Of a stretch of 10,283 bases of DNA, positions 4,923 through 10,283 are shown in pieces. Position 1 is the first letter of the stretch; every line of letters begins with the position of its first letter. A program made the position numbers and the translations under genes. Below the pieces are notes generated by a model. That model worked only from the letters and a program-made list of their open reading frames with translations, had not been told where the DNA came from and did not search any database. The stretch is from an uncultured cyanobacterium (lineage in GTDB: Bacteria; Cyanobacteriota; Cyanobacteriia; Phormidesmidales; Phormidesmidaceae), in contig CALHGI010000418.1 in the NCBI GenBank assembly GCA_938029995.1, forward strand, positions 1 to 10,283, written 5' to 3'.

Positions 4923-7877
4923 ACGCTGACCCGTGCGCAATCGTTGGGTCACATCCGTCACATCCATCACCGCAGGAATCCCATATTCTCGGGCCACAAT
5001 GGCCCCATGGGAAAGTTGTCCCCCCACTTCCGCGATTAAGCCCCCCAGGTTTGCCAGCAAAGGGGCCCAGCCCGCATCGGTGTATGGCACCACCAAAATC
5101 GTGTTGCGGTTGATGGTCACGGTGGTATCCAGGGTATTCAGCACCTGGACTTCGCCTTCTAGGGTGCCCGGACTTGCACCGATGCCCGTGAGTAATCGTC
5201 CAGTTTGTTCAGGTGTCCTAGGAGCCATAGACAAAACCATGGGATCTTTGCCGTAGACCAAATGGGGAGATCTCCAGACACAATCGGCCTGATATTGTTG
5301 ACGACGGGTGGCAATTTTATCGAGCGGGGGATCTGGAAGAGGATTAAGCGCCAGCGCCGAAGAGGCTCCCCATTCTTTAATTTCAGGCCATGTAAGAAAA
5401 AAGATATCCCCCGCCTGTTGCAAACTGTTATCACCAATGTAGTGACGTTCCAACGCCAAAAAACAGATGCGCAGCTCCGCTAACAACCGATTGTAAACAT
5501 CTGCCACCTGGCCCTTAAGATCCAAGCGAATTTGCACTTGACGCTGTTTCCACCCTGGCTTTGTAACGTTATGGGAAGATTTATCTGTGGTGGTAGGGGG
5601 TTGTTTCAAGAACGTGGCCAGCAGCATTTTCACCGGGGCCGGTTGCTCTCGCCAGCGGGGCACCGAAATATCCGTTGCCACTTCACTCAGATGACCATAG
5701 GCGAGCAAAAACGCATCGAGCTGCTCAAACAGCTGATCGCTCTCGGGGAGCTGGGCCAGGGACTCAAATAGCGCCTCTGGAGGCTCTGGAACGGTGTCTA
5801 GCTGGGTGAGAAGAAAAGACTGCCAGCGGGCGATGTCTTTAATCGCCTCTATAGCCGCAATTTCAGGGTTAGACCGATAATCTAGGGCGGCACTATCCAC
5901 CTGGAGTATCGCCTTGCGCAGGGCAAAACTTAGGGGCCCCAAAATATTGTAAACCGTTGCTTTTTCTAGCAATGCGAGGATCGTCCCTATCTGTTGCTTA
6001 ATTTCCTCAGCAGATAGTTCATAGGGGGATCGCAGGGCATCGAATCCTGGCTGGAAATGCTGACGATTATCTCGCTCAAACTGCTGGGTCAGGTGCCATT
6101 CCCGGCGCACTAGCTTCATTAGCCCTGGCAGGTTGCGCAGGGTGGCCATGATGGGGGGACGGCTAAACTTGGCCCCCCGGGTGAGAAATTCTAAACTCTC
6201 CGCGGGCAACCCCATGCGCAGAAAAATATCCCCCAGGAGGGTGGCATTAAAGTAGGCATGGGAACGATGGAGCATGGCCGTTTGGGAGAAATCTAACCCG
6301 GCGACGCGCTGGCCAAGCACGAGGGTAAATAAGTCTCCCCATACGCCACAGGTGAGGGGTTGATTAATGGACCAGGTGAGGGGGCGAATCACACCGGGAA
6401 TGACCTCCGCAGCTATTTTGCGGGTCCACAGGGGCATTAAGGTCGTAATGGGGCGGCTTTGCAACACCCATATTTGGTTACCGTCATAGGTCCATTCCAC
6501 ATCTTGGGGAACATCGCCAAACCGCTTTTCTAGGTGACGGGTGAGGTAGGCGATTTGCTGGATCAGACGATGAGGAATGGGGGTCTGGGAAGAGAGCGCC
6601 GAAGGGGAAGACTCCCCGGAGGGGGAACCCGACTCACCAGCAGGGTCATCCGGGTTATCCCCATGGGGGGCCATGGGTAAGTCAACCGCGTCAGACAATT
6701 GCCAATGGTCGTCGGACTGTAGGTCTTCGGGGGTGATGGTGACCTGGTAGCGCTGGGGGGTGATTTGCCCAGAAACCACCTGGCTGGCGGGTCCCGGCAA
6801 GGCTTCGATCACCACGTTATGGCCACAGCGGGCAATGGGGTCACGGCTAAAGGCCACCCCGGAAATGACGCCGGAGATTTGCTGCTGCACCAGGACATTC
6901 ATGGGGGCTTCGGGCAGGCCCAAGTCTTGGCGATACTGGGCGGCACTGGGCCGGTTATAGGCTTGGAAACAGGTTGCGATCGCACCGTTCAACCCCTGCT
7001 CACTCACCACATCCGTCACCGACACATACTGCCCCGCTGACGAAGCACCCAATCCGTCCTCACCCACCGCCGAGGACCTTACCACCAAAGGCTGCTGGGG
7101 TGTGGGCTGGCACAGGTCCAACAGCGCCGCCGGATCATCCCCCGCCCGCAGGATATAGCCCATGGGCACCGGGTAGCCCCAGGCCTTGAGTTGGGAAAGG
7201 GTGGCCGCTTTATTACCCACCACCGTCGCATCGAGTACGTGGTCTAATGCCTGCAATGCCGACTCTCCTCGAAAAAAACGAAACAACCGCCGGGATTCAG
7301 TGCGGGTGCCCTGGTCGGGCAGCTCCAAATCATCCGGCAGTTTCTGATAAATCCAGCCAATTAGCGCCATTAAACAGGCCACGGCCCCCAGGCGCAGACC
7401 ATCGTTGTGGACCATGCCCGTCAAAACCGGCAATAACACCAATGCAAACATCCGCCCCTGTTTCCGCTCCCGCAACACCGTAAACGCAACCAAACTCAGT
7501 AGCCACCCCAGTACGGCCACCAGCGGGTCATAAACCAGAAACCCCCAGCTGACGTTGGTCACCCCCGCCCCTTGGCTGAGCCAGTAGCGCCCCATCACCA
7601 AGGCAATGAGCGCCACCACCGGCCAAATGGGGTCCCCCGGAAAAAAGTACCGCGCCAGCAGCACAGCCCCAATGCCCTTAAAAGCTTCCAAAAAAACAGC
7701 GCCAATCCCCACCACCGTGCCGCCATGGTAAAACGCAGCCGACACCCCCACATTGCCAGTGCCAATCTGCGACAGTCGTTTCCCCGTGGCCAGCTGCACC
7801 CACCATCCCGTCAGCGGCAACCCACCCCACAGTGGACAAACCACAAAAATCAATAGTGCGCCCCACACCTGCTCCAT
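4881..7877 (-). CDS. Fusion: PlsY-like membrane domain plus ATP-grasp/PEP-utilizer dikinase
   Basis: From ATG 7877 the protein has 998 residues; an upstream TTG at 7892 would add five. Residues 1-180 are a polytopic membrane domain like PlsY acyl-phosphate:glycerol-3-phosphate acyltransferase, with IGTGNVG (38-44) and FLEAFKG (62-68). The GHxFP...GGKG motif is degraded to MGRYW (95-99) and QGAG (102-105). Residues about 215-478 are a PPDK_N-type ATP-grasp: GNKAA (221-225), VRSSA (266-270), GVAFSRDP (339-346), QDVEW (458-462) and LQSRP (472-476). A central helical region (480-890) contains PRWRE (740-744) and FFLTWPEI (826-833). The C-terminal swivel domain has GGQLSHGAIVARE with phospho-acceptor His957. 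There is no PEP-synthase barrel, so it resembles rifampicin-phosphotransferase-type dikinases: ATP to AMP plus Pi, with the beta phosphate moved via His to an unknown acceptor. A low-complexity insert lies at about 403-435. Confidence 0.88.
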   Translation of the reverse strand: MEQVWGALLIFVVCPLWGGLPLTGWWVQLATGKRLSQIGTGNVGVSAAFYHGGTVVGIGAVFLEAFKGIGAVLLARYFFPGDPIWPVVALIALVMGRYWLSQGAGVTNVSWGFLVYDPLVAVLGWLLSLVAFTVLRERKQGRMFALVLLPVLTGMVHNDGLRLGAVACLMALIGWIYQKLPDDLELPDQGTRTESRRLFRFFRGESALQALDHVLDATVVGNKAATLSQLKAWGYPVPMGYILRAGDDPAALLDLCQPTPQQPLVVRSSAVGEDGLGASSAGQYVSVTDVVSEQGLNGAIATCFQAYNRPSAAQYRQDLGLPEAPMNVLVQQQISGVISGVAFSRDPIARCGHNVVIEALPGPASQVVSGQITPQRYQVTITPEDLQSDDHWQLSDAVDLPMAPHGDNPDDPAGESGSPSGESSPSALSSQTPIPHRLIQQIAYLTRHLEKRFGDVPQDVEWTYDGNQIWVLQSRPITTLMPLWTRKIAAEVIPGVIRPLTWSINQPLTCGVWGDLFTLVLGQRVAGLDFSQTAMLHRSHAYFNATLLGDIFLRMGLPAESLEFLTRGAKFSRPPIMATLRNLPGLMKLVRREWHLTQQFERDNRQHFQPGFDALRSPYELSAEEIKQQIGTILALLEKATVYNILGPLSFALRKAILQVDSAALDYRSNPEIAAIEAIKDIARWQSFLLTQLDTVPEPPEALFESLAQLPESDQLFEQLDAFLLAYGHLSEVATDISVPRWREQPAPVKMLLATFLKQPPTTTDKSSHNVTKPGWKQRQVQIRLDLKGQVADVYNRLLAELRICFLALERHYIGDNSLQQAGDIFFLTWPEIKEWGASSALALNPLPDPPLDKIATRRQQYQADCVWRSPHLVYGKDPMVLSMAPRTPEQTGRLLTGIGASPGTLEGEVQVLNTLDTTVTINRNTILVVPYTDAGWAPLLANLGGLIAEVGGQLSHGAIVAREYGIPAVMDVTDVTQRLRTGQRVRIDGQLGTVEIL

Positions 7878-7966
7878 GCCTAGCCCGGTCAAACCTTAGA
7901 GAATAGTTCTATCTGACCACTAGTCGGTGGAACTATGGCCAATCCTTAAGCTAAGCCTTAGCAATG

Positions 7967-8005
7967 GCCCAGTGGTTCACTGGGGTGGTGCGTGAACCAC
8001 TGGGC
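7967..8005. repeat. Strong three-part palindrome between the kinase and fusion genes
   Basis: GCCCAGTGGTTCAC (7967-7980) pairs perfectly with GTGAACCACTGGGC (7992-8005) around an 11-base loop. The left arm can instead fold locally: CCCAGTG (7968-7974) pairs with CACTGGG (7978-7984) around GTT. The two folds exclude each other. It lies 161 bases after the kinase stop and about 90 bases before the fusion gene start. No T-run follows on the minus strand, so an intrinsic terminator is not well supported; an attenuator-like switch or a dispersed palindrome remains possible. Confidence 0.6.
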
Positions 8006-8166
8006 AGTAAACCCCTGAGTCGTGCACTGGTTTTGCCCTGGCATATCAGCGACGATCTGGGGCTTGGCCTGGGGACCGATCTGTGACCGGACCCCATGGG
8101 CAACCCGCGAAGGTAAGCCCAGGGCGATGGCCTATCCCACGGATATGGCATTTCTATGTCGATTCC

Positions 8167-9897
8167 CTAGCGCTTCAGCAGGGGCAGCTTAACCGTCGCA
8201 ATGGTGCCCGATTTTGCATCTGAGGCCATGGCAAACTGTCCTTGGTGCGCTGCCACAATGCGTTTAACAATGGCCAGCCCCAAACCATTCCCCGTAGATT
8301 TCGTAGTGAAAAACGGTGTCGTCAGCTTTGCCAAAATCGATGGCGGAATGGGAGCACCACCATTGTGAATCTTGACCGTGAGATAATCTGCCTTAGACGC
8401 ATGGGCAATCTCCCAGGTAATGGTGTCACCGGGGGCAACGGCCTCACAGGCATTCGTAATGAGATTAATAAACACCTGTTTAAACTTGTCTGAGTCGGCG
8501 GAGACAATGGTGGCAATGGGGTTGGGTTGAAATTGAACCACCCGACCGGCCACGATGGGATGGGTGCGCAGAGACTTTAAAAGATCCATACTCCACTGAT
8601 TTAGCTCCAGCGGTTTACAATCAAGGGCCTGGGGTTTCGAGAACAATAAGATTTCATTGAGCAGCCGTTTTAACCGCTCTGCCTCATCCAAAGCCATGGT
8701 TAAGCGGGATTGAAAGCGGTCATCCAACTCCAACTTTTTAAAGCTAGTTAACCCCATCAAAACTGTTGTCAGAGGATTCCGAATCTCATGGACAATCATG
8801 GACGCTAGCTCGCCCACCTCTGCCAAATGGTCAATGGCTTGACGAGCTTTGATTTCTGCTTGCTTGCGCTCAGCCTCCAAGCGTTTTCTCTCGCTGATAT
8901 CCCGCACCATGGCTAAAATGCAGGGTCTCCCCTCAAAATCGATGGGGGATGCGGAAATCTCGGCGGGCAGTTTTCGCTGACCTTTGGTCAAACAGGTGAG
9001 TTCATCGGTCCAACCTTGCCCTTCTTTGAGAACAGTTTGGGCAAATGCCTGCAACTGAGGCATTTCATCGGGATGCACCTGGGAGATTTTAGTGGAGGTG
9101 ATCAGTTCCTGGCGAGAATAGCTCAATAGGTCGGCGGCTCGGGGGTTCGCCTCTAAAATCTTGTCTTGATCGGGATCGATCACAAAAATAGCATCATTGG
9201 AACCCTCGAAAATTTTGCGAAACCGTTGTTCTAGAGACGAATGGGCAATGGTTTCCATTTGTAGCTGGGCTGAAACACGCTGTAGCTCCACCCGATATTG
9301 ATCTAACTTTTGGTTCAGCTGCTGATTGATGGAAACCAGCTTATCCTGGGCCACTTGAATCGGATAGGTGGCCTCTGGGAAAGAGTCCCCTGACCCATAA
9401 CAACAGCGTTCCAACTGGATTGCCATAACCGCCTGGCGGGCCATCAGCGCCAAAACCTGCTGGTCCTCTGTTTGAAAGGGTTCGATGGCAGGGCGTAACG
9501 CCAGCAGGATGCCGCAATATCTATCTTGGGGGGTTTCCAACCTAACACCACAATAGGCCACGGCCAGCCCTGGCCGCAGGGGATATACCCCCAGACCGGG
9601 CACTTTCTGGGTGGCAATATCCTCCGCCAAAGACGTCCAACAGTCAGGATTTTCCGGCTCCCCAGGCTGCAACTCTGGGCTGACAATAAAGTGATAGGCA
9701 CCAGGTGCTAAGCACTGGCCAAGCATGACCCGGCTACCGCCTAACCCATGGCGCAGACCCGACACCAATTCTTCTAAGTAAGCGTCGAGATTACCGGCCC
9801 TGTAACGCAATGTCGCTAGGGCAGACAACCAGCGAGATTGAAACTGATGACTCGGCAGACAGGCCACTTTAATCTGAGACTCATTCGTTAGACCCAT
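8167..9897 (-). CDS. Soluble GAF-PAS sensor histidine kinase
   Basis: This 576-residue protein has no membrane segment, so it should be cytosolic. Domains in order: a GAF-like region (about 22-165), a coiled coil (about 178-228), PAS (about 228-338; DAIFVIDPDQDKILEANPRA, then MVRDISERKRLE), HisKA with VHEIRNPL and phospho-acceptor His370, and an HATPase domain with NLITNACEA (Asn482), PFFTTK (528-533) and GNGLGLAI (536-543). The G1 box reads IHNGGAPIP, so His511 replaces the usual Asp; this variant occurs in some PAS kinases and need not abolish activity. No response regulator is in the window, so the partner is unknown. ATG 9897 has no clear Shine-Dalgarno. Inverted repeats crowd its upstream side. 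Confidence 0.92.
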   Translation of the reverse strand: MGLTNESQIKVACLPSHQFQSRWLSALATLRYRAGNLDAYLEELVSGLRHGLGGSRVMLGQCLAPGAYHFIVSPELQPGEPENPDCWTSLAEDIATQKVPGLGVYPLRPGLAVAYCGVRLETPQDRYCGILLALRPAIEPFQTEDQQVLALMARQAVMAIQLERCCYGSGDSFPEATYPIQVAQDKLVSINQQLNQKLDQYRVELQRVSAQLQMETIAHSSLEQRFRKIFEGSNDAIFVIDPDQDKILEANPRAADLLSYSRQELITSTKISQVHPDEMPQLQAFAQTVLKEGQGWTDELTCLTKGQRKLPAEISASPIDFEGRPCILAMVRDISERKRLEAERKQAEIKARQAIDHLAEVGELASMIVHEIRNPLTTVLMGLTSFKKLELDDRFQSRLTMALDEAERLKRLLNEILLFSKPQALDCKPLELNQWSMDLLKSLRTHPIVAGRVVQFQPNPIATIVSADSDKFKQVFINLITNACEAVAPGDTITWEIAHASKADYLTVKIHNGGAPIPPSILAKLTTPFFTTKSTGNGLGLAIVKRIVAAHQGQFAMASDAKSGTIATVKLPLLKR

Positions 9898-9899
9898 GG

Positions 9900-9937
9900 C
9901 TACTCAGATAAGACGTACCAGAATTTTAGATGAGTAG
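9900..9937. repeat. Inverted repeat at the kinase start
   Basis: CTACTCA (9900-9906) pairs with TGAGTAG (9931-9937) across 24 bases. It ends three bases before ATG 9897, so in the transcript it would fold next to the start codon and could limit translation, or serve as an operator. Confidence 0.4.
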
Positions 9938-9939
9938 TT

Positions 9940-9983
9940 CCTGAGAATCCATGATTCAAATCATGTATTGGGACATTCTCAGG
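9940..9983. repeat. Nested palindrome upstream of the kinase
   Basis: CCTGAGAAT (9940-9948) pairs with ATTCTCAGG (9975-9983). Inside it CATGAT (9950-9955) pairs with ATCATG (9960-9965) around TCAA. The two stems make one compound structure about 43-86 bases before ATG 9897. Confidence 0.55.
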
Positions 9984-10061
9984 CCTTAATGGCGTTGCTC
10001 ACGCCGCCTGAAACCGATCAGATTCCGTCAGAAACCTCACCAAACCTGGGCTTCCCATGCG

Positions 10062-10091
10062 GCCACCGGCTGAATGTGTTCAGCCGGTGGC
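10062..10091. repeat. Perfect 13-base hairpin
   Basis: GCCACCGGCTGAA (10062-10074) pairs with TTCAGCCGGTGGC (10079-10091) around the loop TGTG. No T-run follows on either strand, so it is not a standard intrinsic terminator, although the stem is strong enough to be one. Confidence 0.6.
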
Positions 10092-10096
10092 AATGC

Positions 10097-10114
10097 CCAT
10101 AGACGTTTCTATGG
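10097..10114. repeat. 7-base hairpin, partly repeated nearby
   Basis: CCATAGA (10097-10103) pairs with TCTATGG (10108-10114) around CGTT. The segment GTTTCTATGG recurs at 10177-10186 in a similar setting, where CCCAT and ATGGG flank it, hinting at a duplicated element. Confidence 0.4.
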
Positions 10115-10209
10115 AAAAGATTGAGGGATTTACCGGTGGACTAGCCCGATGGATGCTACAGGTATTGAGATCCCATGTTTCTATGGGGAGAAAAATTAAT
10201 CAGATCCAT

Positions 10210-10235
10210 AGTCCTCAAAGCGAAAATAGAGGACT
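10210..10235. repeat. Inverted repeat near the right edge
   Basis: AGTCCTC (10210-10216) pairs with GAGGACT (10229-10235) across 12 bases. The right arm's GGACT (10231-10235) can instead pair with AGTCC (10271-10275), enclosing the GCGAA/TTCGC hairpin. Alternative folds are therefore possible. Confidence 0.4.
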
Positions 10236-10283
10236 GAGCGAAGTCGTTCGCACAGCGTCTCCCTCGGAGTTAGTCCGGCTAAA

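Larger units (their letters stand above)
9898..10283. other. Hairpin-dense region upstream of the GAF-PAS kinase, no secure gene
   Basis: At least seven inverted repeats lie in about 385 bases, several perfect and with short loops; the main ones are listed separately. Others are CAGGC/GCCTG enclosing GGCGT/ACGCC (9980-10010) and GCGAA/TTCGC around GTCG (10238-10251). A plus-strand frame starting at ATG 10057 stays open to the right edge, but its product is not recognisable and it runs through three of the hairpins. The segment near 10231-10275 has the look of dispersed cyanobacterial palindromes. Confidence 0.55.

Noticed and set aside
4881..7877. Annotation as PEP synthase or as plain PlsY
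   Set aside because: The PEP-binding barrel of PEP synthase is absent and the PlsY catalytic motif is degraded, so either name alone would mislead.
7951..8151. 66-codon minus-strand frame in the spacer after the kinase
   Set aside because: It is rich in Arg, Pro and Ser, as expected of GC-rich noncoding DNA, and contains the 14-bp palindrome.
10062..10091. Intrinsic terminator
   Set aside because: The stem is strong, but no T-run follows on either strand.
10057..10283. Plus-strand frame open to the right edge
   Set aside because: About 75 codons with no recognisable motif, passing through several hairpins. The right flank would be needed to judge it.

Overview
The window looks like chromosomal DNA from a cyanobacterium. 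The HIP1 octamer GCGATCGC occurs three times in 10.3 kb (starting at 1756, 4606 and 6976), far more often than chance. The GAF-PAS and PAS histidine kinases and the PlsY-like/dikinase fusion also suit that group. I cannot name a genus. All six convincing genes lie on the minus strand, so the order of reading is right to left. I see no tRNA, rRNA, CRISPR array, transposase or phage gene.

Layout in the direction of transcription. The right end (9898-10283) has no convincing gene but is packed with inverted repeats, some just upstream of a soluble GAF-PAS histidine kinase (8167-9897). A 290-base spacer with a strong three-part palindrome follows. Next comes a 998-residue fusion (4881-7877): an N-terminal PlsY-like membrane domain joined to an ATP-grasp/PEP-utilizer type dikinase. 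Its last 14 codons are repeated just after the stop codon, with silent differences only. Then come an alpha/beta hydrolase of the monoacylglycerol lipase type (3895-4749) and a TenA-family protein lacking the usual active-site Cys (3124-3756). A region of about 790 bases without a secure gene follows; it is AT-rich in the middle and changes composition sharply near 2930. Last is a translationally overlapping pair: a di-heme cytochrome c peroxidase (1287-2330) and a membrane sensor kinase (start 1297) that runs off the left edge.

Functional themes. The peroxidase and kinase look like one unit, with a periplasmic or lumenal redox enzyme paired with a two-TM sensor. The fusion protein and hydrolase could both act on lipids or membrane-associated small molecules, but nothing in the sequence proves a shared pathway. 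The most unusual items are the PlsY-dikinase fusion with its decayed acyltransferase motifs, the silent-only 3' duplication, the peroxidase/sensor overlap, and the hairpin-dense right end.
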